Assembly: GCF_963678635.1 (NCBI RefSeq)
Contig: NC_087070.1
Span: forward strand, 2,161,289-2,225,288
Direction of reading: 5' to 3'
Length of the DNA stretch: 64,000 bases
DNA from: Symsagittifera roscoffensis
Taxonomy: Eukaryota; Xenacoelomorpha; Acoela; Convolutidae
In this document: piece by piece, positions 30,131-41,500 of the stretch
How positions within the stretch are numbered: the first letter of the stretch is position 1
Layout: each line of letters starts with the position of its first letter
Notes under the pieces: generated by a model
Database searches by the model: none
Seen by the model: only the letters and a program-made list of their open reading frames with translations
What the model was told of the DNA's origin: nothing
Position numbers and translations under genes: made by a program

Positions 30131-33100
30131 ATTTGCGTTTTAGTTACATATGAACTACATAGCATTCTTTCTGGTTCTGGGATAGCTTATAGCTTATTTC
30201 GTCATAATAACTATAATAACTATAGTCATTGAAATGAAAGCGGTTAGGAAAACAACGCACAGCTTATCGCGGAATTAGGTCAGTATTTGGGATGCCATCG
30301 GTCCCAAATACCGGTCAGTATTTGGGATTGATGGAACTCCAAAAACTGAAATAGTTTGGAATAAATATGGATTAAATTCATTATTTGGAGTCATTGGAAT
30401 GATATTGTTTATTAAGACTGAACTTGCTGGTGACTACCTAGTACTTAAAAGATATAACTTTAAATGCTACTACATATAATCATATATGTAAACGGCATCT
30501 GAAAACAAAATTCGGATTCCACTTACAGTTTGCGGATTCCCCTTACAGTTGTGGATTCCGCAACAGCTCAATTTAACTATGCACATGTCTGATCATTTGA
30601 TTGTGGATTGCACAATTTGTTCTGGATTCCGAAAATACGGTTGTTGATTCCGCAAATTCGCTTTTTTGGAGCGATTTTGAGATGTACAGTATTTTAGGTA
30701 ATTATTTTTGGAATTAAAAACAGCACAGAAAATTAAAAAAAAATAGCAATGTTGCGGATTCTCTAACAAATCTGATTTTGGTTCATTGCGAAATCCACAA
30801 CAATGCACAGAATGCACAGTTTGGCCTCGTAATGATCAGAAACAAATCAAAATGAAATAAAACTCGCAATAAAAAACAACTCGCAACAATAGAAGACTAG
30901 TAAAAAAAAATAGCTAGCAACATCAGAAAAGGACAACTGATAATAAAAGATAAATTGCCAAAAAATACTTTCAACAAAAAAACAATACGCAATGAAAATC
31001 GAATCGCAACAACAGAAAACTTACAACAAAAAAACAATACGCAATGAAAATTGAATCGCAACAACAGACAACTTGCAGCGGAGCAAACTGGCATTGAAAG
31101 ACAACTGACAAACAAACACAACTAGCAAAAAATACATCTCGCAACGAAACACCGCTCTCAGCAAAAGAAAACTCACCTCAAACGATAACTGGCAATAAAA
31201 AAAGGCATTTCGCATAAAAAGAAAACTATGAGTTAAATTTTTGGGTGATGTTGAGTTATCAGTTAAAGAGGTTATGAAAATCAATCATATAGGTTCGTTG
31301 ACAGAACTCATAGACTTTTTCATAGAAAGTTAAGTTTAAAAAAGCAATCCTTACCAAATTAAAAATTATGTTGCTAGTAGTAACGTTATACATTAAAGGT
31401 TTTAATTTTTTTTTGAAAAAGTTTGTTTGAGTACAAAATTTTTTTCGCAATTGAAAAAAAACCAGAGTTTTTTTTGGCCAACTTCGAAGTAACTTATATA
31501 ATAGGCCATCAAACAAATGCCTATCACTCAATTTTCAGAGTTGTAAAATATACATTTGTTCCTTAAATAATGTTTGAAATTTGTTGCTATCATGTTTCTT
31601 AAAGTTCATCAACATTAACTATTTTGCCTGCCATTTTTAGGTCCATTCTTTGATTTTTCACAATTTTTATGACCAGGAACATTTTTGGACAAAAAGGCTT
31701 GTCATACATTTTCCATAGATAGAAATTGTAAGATCAGAAATTTTGCCGTACATTTGATGTATGGAACTATATGATAAATGTTTTTGGCGATGGAATTGCA
31801 TGGTAGGCATTTTTGGTGTATAGAAAATGAATTCATTCAATAAAGCTTTTGAAAATATGATTTATTGTACTTCAATTTTTTACAGTGGTGTACGAGTAAC
31901 AGTTACCACTCCCAAATTAGAATCAGCCATTTCAGATTTATACTGAAATTTTTTGATTATGACAAAAGAGCGCGGCGTATCAAATGATAATACAAAGATA
32001 AAATATGCTCTGAGTACTTTAAAAAGACTGCAAAAAACCAAAATAACCACTCGCACTTTTTGAAGAAAAAAAGCAGTTCACTTCAAAAACAGTTCAAAAA
32101 ACCAGTGGCCGTTGGTTTGCACTTTTTGGAAGTTTTGATTGAAAAACAAGGTTTTTTCCGCCTATCTGATCTCAAAATTAAAATTTTTGGCGTCCGAATC
32201 GTCTTTAAACTTAGAGTCGTTTCGGCCAAAAGATTTGTCGTGAAATGTACCAATGGTGCTTTTTGGGTAATGAGGGGGTCGAAAATCTGAGGGGGAGGCG
32301 ATTTTGTGAGCAACAAGAGCAAGATGCAATTTATACGTTTTCCCTTTATAATTGATTTTTTTTGTTGTTGAAATGATGTATTAGAAGTGCATTTCAACTT
32401 TTTGCTGGTGGAGATGATTGACTGAAAAAGACCTTTTTATTCAAAATGTAATTTTGGTTGGAGATACATTTTTCGATATTATGTTTTTTCGTGATATCTT
32501 TCTTCGGTTTGAGCTTTGTGTTTACAAAAAACTGCCCCAATTGTTGTTTCAAGCAAAATAAAGAAATTTACCTTTGTCAGAATGTAATGTAATCAACTTT
32601 TTAAAACTTGTCTCATAAATTTATTTTCTTCGCTGAACTATCCCGGGTCTAGGTTTTCGACTTATGCGACTTAAATTCCGCGGTTGACATGCATTTTTAA
32701 GTCAAGCACGAAATCGAAAGAAATCCGATTTTGGTCGAGAGAGTCGAAACCTACCCAATTTTAGTCGAGAAAATAGAAGAATAGGTCAAAGAAATAAGAA
32801 AAGGTCGAGCACAGTCGAAACACAGATCGAGCAAAACCTAATTTGTTTCAAGTTTTTGTTTTTAAAAACTTAATACAATTTAATTTGGAAATTGACCAAA
32901 AGAACCTACTCAGAAAAGACCTTCGTCAGGAGTTTGCAACCAACAACGACCCTTTGATGAGATTTGCTTACCGCAAAACTAGAAGTTTCAGAAGAAACCT
33001 TTTAGGTAATAGAAAGCTAAAATTCCTGCTGCAAGAAAAAAAATTTTCTATATATTTCCTGCAATATCAACATCATCACTTTCAGTCCAGATTTGTAAAA

Positions 33101-33170
33101 AAAATTATCAAAATTCGGAGATTCAAATTGATGAAAAAATAGTTTCCGATGAAGAACATACCCAACTTCG
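30130..33170. repeat. D repeat module, copy 1
   Basis: Homologous to about 61,560-63,999. It includes GGATTCCGCAA-type motifs (30,500-30,800), the end of an inverted-repeat element (30,813-30,834), a 52-bp tandem duplication (from 30,972 and 31,024), a low-complexity CGCAACAACAG tract, and a satellite at its right end. The minus-strand hydrophobic frames at 30.9-31.3 kb come from the CAA-rich repeat and are not credible genes. Confidence 0.7.
30813..30834. repeat. Inverted-repeat end of the CATTACGAGGCC element family
   Basis: TGCACAGTTTGGCCTCGTAATG equals the right terminal repeat of the 192-bp element at 59,155-59,346 and, with one change, 61,925-61,946. The left end of this copy was not found. 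Confidence 0.65.
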
Positions 33171-33330
33171 ATCGAGAAAGTCGAAACCTACATCGAGCAC
33201 AATCGAAACATAGCTCGAGCAGAGACGAAACATAGGTCGAGCACAATCGAAAAATAGTTCTAGCACAGTCGAAACATAAGTGAGCTCAGTCGAAACGTTC
33301 GTCCAGCTTAGTCAAAACATAGGTCGAGCA
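32690..33330. repeat. Degenerate satellite of (GTCGAGCACAGTCGAAACATAG)n type
   Basis: A 20-22 bp unit with variants GGTCGAGAAAGTCGAAACC, GGTCGAGCAGAGACGAAACA and AATCGAAACATAG recurs with interruptions. It continues at 33,610-33,790 and returns at 63,760-63,905 in super-block 2. Confidence 0.75.
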
Positions 33331-33609
33331 GATTTTTTTTTGTTTTGTGGTACCGTTGTCACAGATTTTGCCAATGAAACGTTACAAAAAGAGAGAAATT
33401 TATGAAGGCGTAATAGAAAATGTCTAACTAACTGATTTATTTGATTGATAATGAAAAGTATGACATGCTAAATCTAAAAATTTAAACTTTCAAAGCAAAA
33501 GTTTGTTATAAAAAAAAACCAGATATCTTTTCTTTGAGAAACCAAAATAGCCTTTTGAACTGTGTTTTGGAGCAGCCACAGCCGCCAATGATGCGAGAAA
33601 GTTTTTTTT

Positions 33610-33790
33610 GTCCAGTAAGTCGAGAAAGTCAAAACATATCGAATTTTGGTCGAGCAAGCCGAACCATATCTGAACTTGGTCGAACAAATTCGGACACTTT
33701 TTTTTTCTTGGGCCGAGAAAGTCAAAACCTACTAAATTTTGGTCGAGAAGGTCGAAACAGACTAAAATTAGGTCGTGAAAGTTGAAACAT
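33610..33790. repeat. Second stretch of the TCGAAAC satellite
   Basis: GGTCGAGCAAGCCGAACCAT, GGGCCGAGAAAGTCAAAACC and similar units. The plus frame (…FGRASRTISELGRTNS…) is an artefact of the repeat. Confidence 0.7.
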
Positions 33791-34066
33791 TAATCGAGCA
33801 CCTCAACCCGGGTTGCTGATTATGAAGAAAAAGATAATTTGAGTATCTGTTAACTGAAAAAACATTTTGAGATGATAAAATCTAGAAAAATTGTCCACTG
33901 TTGCCCAAGGTTTCCCACCCCACAGTTCCTGCGGTAATTCATCGGTCCCCAAGCTCCACGAGTATACCACTTTTTTATAAGACCCATGCTACAGATTGCA
34001 GCCCAAATTGACTCGAGTTTTTCTCTTGACTAGACGAGGCTATTAGGTAAAGCAATTTTGGCCTAG

Positions 34067-34199
34067 TTTCTCATTTGCCTGGTGGTCTACTGGTGTACTG
34101 TGGTCCAATCAATGGAGTCATATGCATGCTTATCGGTGGCTTAGAACAAGATAGTTTACCGAGTTGCAACCCTGCAGACTACTTGCTAGACTGGGTCCG
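34067..34199 (+). CDS. ABCG-like transporter exon
   Basis: After an acceptor-like GGCCTAG, the plus frame reads SHLPGGLLVYCGPINGVICM, continues to SCNPADYLLDWV, and ends at CCG/GTAAGA, a consensus donor at 34,200. In ABCG half-transporters the segment after the H-loop reads …G-G-x-x-V-Y-x-G-P…, then C/P…N-P-A-D-F-x-L-D, just before the linker to the membrane domain. Both motifs and their spacing (about 30 residues) match. The H-loop itself should lie upstream, but the sequence there (33.96-34.06 kb) is not open in one frame. No other exon was identified, so this may be a gene fragment. Confidence 0.45.
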
Positions 34200-34209
34200 G
34201 TAAGAATTT

Positions 34210-35560
34210 GTACTGAAACTTGTACTGAAAATGTTAGAACGTGCAAAAAAAAAACAATTGGAAATAAAGCGATGATGCATCGTTATGGTAATGCCTAAAG
34301 AGTTGATAATTATTCAGAGTAATGAACGTAGTGAGTAGTATTATATAGGATTTGTTGATTTTCTATGAAGTTTTTTTTCAGGAAAAAGTTTTAAATTTTG
34401 TTCACGCTCAATTTTGATTTTTTGCAGTTTGAATTTTTGTGGTTTGTGATTTTTGTAAATTCAGTGAGAATCGTAGGTAAAGCATCTTGTACATTTGAAA
34501 TCAGGTAGTCGATATCTTCAATGGGGCATAAGTTTTTTTTGTTAAATTTTTTTTAGTTCAATCGGCGAAAGTTGACAGAACAAAAAAATCATACCAAAAA
34601 CATAAAATTCCGTTTTCTTCGATAGTCGGAATAATCAACAGAAAATTGATATTCAGTTTCTTGAGCATTGTTCTAAAACAAGGGATAAGATTAATTTTCT
34701 CAAAAATCTATAAAGTTTTCAGCTCTTAATTTAAAGTTTAAACTCATTATATGAATAGCAAAACTTTTAAATAACATAAGAATTGAATTAACCCTGGCTA
34801 AGCTTTAATCACAATGTACTAACTGATCAAGATATCATCACAGCCCCAAAGTCAACTAGAGTCAATTCGATTTCCTCGTTCTTAACAGGGTAACATCTTT
34901 TGATCTTGAGAAACTTTTATATTTTCCAAATGCCTTTCATGCCTTTGATTTTTTTTGTGTTCTTAAAAGAAACCAATCTCTATCATATTAGAAAATACCA
35001 AAAAAAAAGCAAAACTAATTCTATCGAGAAGATCATTATATATACCATTTGAAAAAACATTTTTTTTTCTGATACAACAAGGAAAATTATCATTAATGTT
35101 ATCCATATTCTGTGTTAGACTTTCAAGTTTTTCTTTTTTTTCGTGTTTGGGTAGCTAACGTTTTCTCAAAGTAATACAAAAGTTTTAAGTTGAGTTAGAA
35201 GAAATATCCGCAAAGAATCCGAAATTTTTTCATGAATATTTATGACTATCAATTCATTATACGTAAGTCCCCGTGGTGCTATCTCAAAAAATTAATTGTG
35301 AGTTGAACTTACGAGCAACCATTTTTCAATTATTTGAAAGAGTGAAGATTGCAAAAAAAAATGCATAAACTTTGTCATACCGCGCAATCAAGAATAGGAA
35401 GAAAACTTTGAAAACTTTGAAAACTTCAATCAAGAAAACTTTTGAAGCTAAAAAGCAAAATTGAAAACTGGAAAAAGCGGTAACAGTCAAGTACACCGTA
35501 ACATTTCGACTCTCTACTAAAATTTCAAAAAAAAAATTGGAATCCAACGGCTCAAACTAT
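34210..35560. other. No supportable gene
   Basis: This is AT-rich spacer with poly-T/A tracts. If the ABCG exon belongs to a live gene, the next exon could be here, but none is recognisable. Confidence 0.3.
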
Positions 35561-35565
35561 TCATT

Positions 35566-35793
35566 ATGCAATTAAAAGCTTCAATGACAAACTGCGGAAG
35601 ACCAGGAACTCGAACTAAAATTACGCTTAAGTATCTTTTTGTTCCAAACACGAGCGGTTTTTTAATTGGGAAAAACAGTCAAAGAATTATAGGAAAAAAA
35701 GCTAATTCCCACTTACACCTAAAAGGGATAAACAAATGGATTGAAACATTCGATATATCAGCTAGCCAGTTTGCAAATGTAGCAAGCCAATGA
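35566..35793 (+). other. KH-like open frame, unproven
   Basis: A 75-codon frame from ATG to TGA with an in-frame stop upstream. It contains LFVPNTSGFLIGKNSQRI followed by a basic/His stretch, which resembles the V-P…G-x-I-G-K-x-x-x-x-I core of RNA-binding KH domains. The loop is G-K-N-S instead of G-x-x-G. No second domain or intron signals were seen. It could be an exon, a pseudogene fragment or chance. Confidence 0.25.
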
Positions 35794-36009
35794 AGGCGAA
35801 CATACTCATTGCCTTTCGATCATCTTACTACTCAAAAGGAGGTCAAAAAGTTGATTTTGAATTCGCATAGTTGCAAAGTTTTTAAAAAAATGAGCCAGTA
35901 GATTAGCCTTTAAAGAGAAACCTTAGCCTCTAAAACTTCTTAAGTTTGATTTTTTTGGTTAATTACCGTATGTAAAAACGCGCGAACTAAGGTTTTGATG
36001 AAACTAGTC

Positions 36010-36108
36010 ATGAATTATGCCAACAATGCTGGAGGTATCAGCAGCTTTTTAAATCATGAGACCAATTTCTTTAAGACAGCGGAAATCAATTATTTTAGCT
36101 ATCTGTGA
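36010..36108 (+). other. Small exon-like frame (32 codons)
   Basis: MNYANNAGGISSFLNHETNF… to TGA, with balanced composition for this spacer. The NHETNFF part resembles the NEANFKF part of the next island. The evidence is weak. Confidence 0.15.
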
Positions 36109-36140
36109 CTTTTAAAACTTCAATGACACTCTCTCCTCAG

Positions 36141-36207
36141 CAATGAGGCCAATTTCAAGTTCAATCCACCAATGGATAACAATGCGCAGGCTTGTTGCAA
36201 TACTTAA
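36141..36207 (+). CDS. Candidate terminal exon after a strong acceptor
   Basis: ACACTCTCTCCTCAG (ending 36,140) is a good acceptor. One base plus 21 codons follow (NEANFKFNPPMDNNAQACCN…) to TAA at 36,205. No partner exon was found. The function is unknown. Confidence 0.22.
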
Positions 36208-36712
36208 CAAGATTTTAGCAAAAAATCAATCTTTGAACACCTTCTGTTTTTTTTTTCTGTTTTTAACCCTATTATTTTGGTAATTTTCAACTGAAATGTT
36301 TTAAATCATAAGATTTTCCACTTAAGCTCATTAATTGAATAAAAAAATAATGCTGAGTTTTTTAGGGATATCTTCTAGTTGTTACACCGAATACAGTCCA
36401 ATCTAACTGGGACCAGATACTAGAAAAAATATATTATTTTTTGATACTTCAGATCAAAGTTTCACTCATTCATCTTTCTTCGAACAATTTTAAAGAAAAA
36501 CTGAAGCTTTTGGCATATTCAAATTTCATAATAATTCAGACATCTGTGAAATGTAGCCAAACAATTCTTACCGTTCACTCTTGATTTGCTTTGTGTGTTT
36601 TTGTGTATGACAAAATAATATTCATAGTCGATTAACAAAATTACTTTGAGTATGAAACGAAACATCCCAATTTTTGGATTCTGTAAGATAAAGAAAACTT
36701 CATCATGTAAAT

Positions 36713-36817
36713 ATGTGTAACAGCGGAATTGCCAGTTATGTTCCGGAAGCTCTTACTAAACTTGTTAAAAACAGAGACAGCCTAAGAAGACGCAAGAAAG
36801 GGTACCTGACCAATTGA
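36713..36817 (+). other. Small basic open frame (34 codons)
   Basis: MCNSGIASYVPEALTKLVKN followed by a basic tail (RRRKKG) to TGA. It has protein-like composition, and the ATG lies next to an acceptor-like GTGTAACAG. It may be an exon of the same gene as 36,889-37,017, but the phases tested do not join. Confidence 0.22.
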
Positions 36818-36888
36818 TTGTCGTGAGGAGTCCCAGCAATAACAAAAACTGATGTTTAACACCTGTTGATGACCACCACAAAATTCAG

Positions 36889-37017
36889 GTCATGCAACTA
36901 GAAAACGTCTTAAATGGTGATCAAAGCAAAGATTTTATTGAAAAAGCGAAAAAAAGGTTGGCATCTAAAAAAGATAAAATGACAAAAAAAGTTAAAGATC
37001 TTACTATTTCCTTTTAA
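36889..37017 (+). other. Lys-rich open frame (C-terminal exon-like)
   Basis: Following AAATTCAG, the frame reads VMQLENVLNGDQSKDFIEKA and a Lys-rich helix-like tail to TAA. It is open for 59 codons if read from 36,855. Charged composition suggests a nuclear or coiled protein C-terminus. The family is unknown. Confidence 0.22.
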
Positions 37018-37405
37018 GTATATTTTTATTGGAAAAATTAAACTCTAATATATTTGGTGACCTAATTATCTAACTTTTACCAATGTAATCGTTTATAACG
37101 AAAAGTTGTTTTTTTTTCTTGCATGTACTACACTAACTTGAAATTTAACTTATTTTGTGTAATGTTTATTCAGAGAGTAGAGTTTATAGTAGAGTTTATA
37201 GTAAAGTTTTTTCGTTCTATTCATGGCCCTTACCTCAAACCTACTAAAAAATTAGTAAAAATCACTCCAATTGGTCAGTTTTTAGTTGATTTTTAGGCAA
37301 CTTTTGTGCTTTCAGTCGCCAGGGCATGCATACAAAAGTGCATGCATGTTTTTTAGTACTGAACTAAGCGCTGCAAAGAATAACTAGTTATTCATAGAAA
37401 CAAAG

Positions 37406-37588
37406 ATGCACTTGTTACTTCACAGTACATCCTTTTTGCTATGTCTACTTTTTACTGGAGGGTATATTTTTTATTGGAGGGGCTATGACGGGAAAAACTC
37501 CATGTTTGAAGATGAAAGTAATATCAGAAAATTTCTGGTCAGACAAAGAGAAACGAGCGCATTCATGTTTAAAAAGAAACTGTTCTAA
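37406..37588 (+). CDS. Possible small secreted protein
   Basis: The ATG at 37,406 opens a 60-residue frame starting MHLLLHSTSFLLCLLFTGGY, a plausible signal peptide, followed by an acidic then basic segment with no Cys beyond the signal. Context AACAAAGATGC is acceptable. There is no homologous copy in the super-blocks, though TATGACGGGAAAA-type sequence recurs near 46,650. The function is unknown. Confidence 0.25.
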   Translation: MHLLLHSTSFLLCLLFTGGYIFYWRGYDGKNSMFEDESNIRKFLVRQRETSAFMFKKKLF

Positions 37589-37589
37589 A

Positions 37590-38780
37590 TCGTTTTCAAT
37601 TTATTCTAGTCGAGTTGATAATACTATTCATTTTGTTTTTCAAATAAATCCTTCTATGAAGAAAAAAAATCATTTTTCTGTACTATAACGTTTCTATGAT
37701 TTTTTAATTGAATTTCAATAAATGAAAGTCATTTCAAAATGACTTCTCGTTTTATAAACTGCATTAAAATGTGTCAGCGTGAACAGGTGAGCAATTTTTC
37801 ACAACATTTATCCTATGGAAATTGCCGTTCGAACAATTTTTGAACAGCTTTATTTTGTAGCTTTGGAGGGGGTGGGGGTGAACTGGAAAAAAAACTTTTT
37901 CAAATTATCCAATCTGCATAGCAAAACAAGCAAAAACAGTAAAAAAAATGCTAGTCACACAGTCTCTGAAATTTTTTTTGTTCTTTCTTTTCAACCGCAA
38001 ATCGAAATTTGTATCCAAACAGAAAAATTTCCAAAAAAAATTTCATGAAAAGTTTAATTTTATGTGTGCATGACGTAGTCCTGGATACACAAAAATGTGA
38101 TTTTTTGTTTCTCTGAACAACTTTTCGAAAACGCAAAAAATTCTTTTTCTTTTGAATGGCATGTTTATGTATGCCTCGATAAATGTCTGATATTTTGAAA
38201 ATTTAAACTTTGAGAATAATCATCTTTGAAAATTTTTGCCAAATTTTAAAAGTTTGATGCTTTCACTTTAAAAATTGTAAAAGAAGACCCTGATACAATT
38301 GAGGTTGTCTCCAATGCATTTTAAAATGCGAGACGATTAAACCATTGGTGACTGTAGTGTTAGGTAAACCATGGTTTATGTCACTTGTGTTCGGTTACAA
38401 ACTCATTCGAAAAATTTTGAGAAAACAAATTGTATGAAAACCAACAATTTTTTTGGTTTATGGAAAAATGCTAGTCATACAATTTTCATATATAAAAAAT
38501 CTACAGCCATAGACCTTTCAAATTTCTGTACGACAAGGAATTGCATGAAAAGTGTATGATAGCATTTTTGGTCAACCCGCGAGCAAAGCACACTGAGAGG
38601 GGATATGCGGAATTGCGTGGAGAAAGCTGAAAAAAAAGCCACAACTTTTTGCTTCGGAAACTTATGTTTTTATAAAGAAATAGGTTCATTTGATGCCAAA
38701 TTCAAAAAACTTTTACCGCGATAATTTTCATAAGAGCGCGTCAACTTGAGAATAAACTTCAGATTCTCGCTTTCAACCTT
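37590..38780. other. No supportable gene
   Basis: AT-rich. Two loosely similar stretches (about 37,940-38,050 and 38,460-38,560) share AAATGCTAGTCA(C/T)ACA, an old local duplication. TAAACCATGGTTTA at 38,365-38,378 is a perfect 14-bp palindrome. Confidence 0.35.
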
Positions 38781-38937
38781 TAATTAGTATTTATTTGAAA
38801 CAACATCTTGCTAACAATCCTTCCTTGTCGCCGTGGTAAGTCGATCTCACTCTTCATGGAGCCTCCGTCTGTTTTTCATTGTCTCTACCGCGGCATCTTT
38901 GGTGTTGGTAGATCGGAATGCAGCTGTTTCAATGCTG

Positions 38938-38970
38938 ATAATTAGCCAAATTAGCCAAATTAGCCAAATT
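38938..38970. repeat. ATTAGCCAA microsatellite
   Basis: About 3.5 copies of a 9-bp unit inside the leader insertion of super-block 2. Confidence 0.85.
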
Positions 38971-39214
38971 ACTTAAACGATAAAATTTGCTATTGTGGCA
39001 AAGAACATCGATAATTCATCGATGGTGATCGCTGTTTTTTTCGCTTTCTTATCGCAAATGTTCAAGGTAAGCTCAACCCAGCAGTTCATCAAAAAATCCT
39101 CCTGTTTATATTTCAATCCTATTTTATCGGTAGAAAAACACAAAATTGAGGTGCTTTTGACTATCAATTAAAGCCTTGAATATCAATGTTAACATCGTAA
39201 TTAGTAAGGGAGCC

Positions 39215-39375
39215 CCCATCTCCTCAGGAATTCTCGACCCCCTGCCGACCCAAAGGGTCCCCCTGTGTACTGATTTGTGATATCCACTTTTGGCTGACGG
39301 ACCCTAAAACTATTATCAAGGCGCCTTCGGCGTCAATTCATACTAATATACAAATTTTGAGGGGCAGTTTTGATG
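39215..39375. repeat. Dispersed repeat with GGCGCC hairpin, copy in leader insertion
   Basis: CTGCCGACCCAAAGGGTCC…TTGTGATATCC…AAGGCGCCTTCGGCGTCAAT matches, inverted, the segment at 60,830-60,930. Shorter relatives lie at 15,690-15,760 and 40,110-40,170. Confidence 0.55.
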
Positions 39376-39774
39376 CAGTTCATAACATGGAAAGTCATTT
39401 TAAATTGACTTTTGTATAATGAGTTTCAGAAAAAAGCAAGGGGGAACTGGAAAAGAGCCTCCGGGTGTAATGTAATGCGGGTCTGAAGTAGTAGTTAGAA
39501 CATAGTTGAAAGATGTCCGAGGGAGAAAGAGCCCGGCCAGAGCCCGGCCGTCTATGAAAAAAATTTACTGAACTTAGAAAGAAATGTTGTCTAAAATTAC
39601 AGAAGTTTATTTTTTTTACTGTTCTTTCGCTTTCTAATCCCGCCTAGAAACTTCTGTCATGTCAAACTTGAGGTGTCGTGGAAACGAGCAGATTTTTTAA
39701 AATTGATTGTACACATTTAAGGCGAGTGAAACAGTAAAATACCTTTGTTTTCTTCATCTGTATTTTTTTACAAG

Positions 39775-39913
39775 ATGTTTTCCAAAAGAATCATAGCTGC
39801 TATCGCCTTCATAATGCTAGCATCGATACCAGCACTCTTGTGTGGAGAGCAACAATGTTACATGTGCAATAACCCGTGTCCCAAAGGCCAAGTGTGCAGC
39901 ATCGGTCACAATG
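39775..39913 (+). CDS. First coding exon of a Cys-rich secreted peptide gene, copy 2
   Basis: 139 nt with the same start, length and donor (AATG/GTAAGG) as the exon at 15,345. Only two residues differ, both in the signal-peptide core (Val to Ile and Gly to Ser), and the CYMCNNPCPKGQVC segment is identical. Phase 1 at the donor matches the Cys-rich exon at 56,334, 16.4 kb downstream in the same block; the pair would give a 77-residue precursor with ten Cys after the signal peptide. The leader intron is altered by an insertion of about 0.77 kb compared with copy 1, so expression may differ. Confidence 0.6.
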
Positions 39914-40463
39914 GTAAGGCCTTTTTCCTTCCCCCTTATCATCAGCATATTTTTTACTTTGTAAAGTACTGTTCACATTTCTCCCGATTATAATCAAAAC
40001 TTGCATGCCGACCAGTAGCGTGCCGAATAGGCGAAGAGTTTGGTTGCTGTTGGGGGGGGGGGGCTAGGGAGGGGTTGGCGGCTTTCTTTGGTGTAACTTT
40101 ACGGAATCCATGTTATGGCTGACCAACCTCAAAAGTTTTCCAAAGATGCCCTTGGCGCCAATTTAACCAGTTTTGAGGGGGAGCACACGTCGAAAAAGAT
40201 GGCATTCTAATGATGCCTTTTTTGGCTTGTGTTTTGATAAATTTGCCCACGGCGGACGAGCCGTTTGCAAATTGATAAATTTACAAAACAAGGTCTCTAT
40301 ACTAATTTTGGATAGCTCGGAAAATCAAATTGATCAACCAAACAAGTCCGCAAAAATTAACCTAGAAAAACTTCGCAAAAAGTCCTGATTACCAGCGAGC
40401 AGTTTCAAATGGCAGAACACAAAGTTCGAAACCTCGGAAGTTACATACTGCTTTTGTTTGTAG

Positions 40464-40501
40464 ACTGGGGCGCTGACATGGTAAAGGGCTGGCTATACTA
40501 G
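40464..40501 (+). CDS. Possible short alternative last exon, copy 2
   Basis: Equivalent of 16,055-16,092: same TTTTGTTTGTAG acceptor, same phase and stop (…DWGADMVKGWLY). It lacks the Cys present in copy 1. The evidence is weak. Confidence 0.18.
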
Positions 40502-41410
40502 CTGTTTTACAGAGTTCTCTAGGCTGAGAATCCAGGGAAAAAGAACTGAATTTTTTTTTCATTCATAAATTGCACGACTAGAGTTCCGCACTTTTAGGAG
40601 CAAAATTTTGGTATTACGGAGTTTTGTTCAAACGTTCAATGATTCAATCAATTCAAGTTAAAGGACCAAATAATCATAATCACATTGAGGGCCGAAGTTC
40701 CCAAGCAAGTCCCAATCAATGTTTGAGTATAGCCACGAACAAAATATAAAAATCGGCGCAAAACTCCATAGCCTAATTTATCAGTGTTCATAAGGTAGCC
40801 ATATATTCTTGATATATGAATTGGTACTCATGGATATTCCAAAACAAAGTGTGGTCACCGACAATCATGATAAAAAATATTAATAATCGGTATTCGCATT
40901 GAGTTTAAAAAATACATTTATCTATGTCGCCACTCCTATGGGAACTTCAAAAAGGCAGCTATCCTGATGCGTTAAGCAACAAATGCGCGAAAAAAATTCA
41001 TCTAATCAATGTAATGTAAAAGGTCCAAAAATGACTGAAAGTATAAGATGTTATTTTTTTTCGATTTGTTGACAAAATTTCGCTCATGAATATGAATCTT
41101 TGGCAGTCAATATTTTCAAGTTTCTTCACAATCTCCAATTTGTGGTCCAATGAACTTTTTAGTATTTCAACAATTATTTATGTGAATAGTATTTTGAATA
41201 AACTCTAAACCCGTAGCAGACGCTGGCTGAACGAATAAGCAACTCAATAAAATCAGTTTTTAAAAATGTTTGACTAAAAACTGAAACCAGACATACATTA
41301 GTTCAAGTTTAAAATCCTGAGATTGAAGGGTTTTCTTAGTTTAAGTAAGACTTTGGGTAAAAACAGACACTAAAATATGTTTCCGAAACGCATAACTTAT
41401 AGTGATTTAA
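40502..41410. repeat. Flank of BEL element within super-block 2
   Basis: Homologous to 16,100-17,370 minus a segment of about 370 bp. It includes one copy of the CAGAAGCTGGCTGAA-type dispersed repeat at 41,090-41,410. No gene is supported. Confidence 0.55.
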
Positions 41411-41500
41411 TGATGCGAGAACGGGTGCTATCCGGGAGTTTATGATCGGTCAGGTATACTCGCCTGTTGATTTTTGTACAACAGCGTAATGCGCAACGCC

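Larger units (their letters stand above)
15140..33170. repeat. Super-block 1 of a large duplication
   Basis: Homologous in the same order to 38,790-64,000. Matched landmarks include the Cys-peptide exon (15,345/39,775), the BEL reverse transcriptase (19.7/43.5 kb), copia LTR units (23.66/47.37 kb), the right flank of copia (27,375/54,765), the D-module end (30,834/61,946) and the TCCCGGGTCTAGG segment (32.64/63.71 kb). The offset grows from 23.7-24.4 kb to about 31 kb because super-block 2 gained a gypsy element and an extra C module. By eye, divergence is about 4% near the Cys exon and higher elsewhere. Confidence 0.85.

Noticed and set aside
30897-31284. Hydrophobic minus-strand frames resembling membrane proteins (also 61,960-62,354)
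   Set aside because: They come from a CGCAACAACAG low-complexity tract with a 52-bp tandem repeat. The apparent hydrophobicity is a composition effect.
33534-33785. Arg/Gly/Ser repeat protein frame
   Set aside because: It is the TCGAAAC satellite read in frame.
38365-38378. Palindrome TAAACCATGGTTTA as an operator
   Set aside because: A single 14-bp palindrome in AT-rich DNA is expected occasionally. Nothing regulatory is adjacent.
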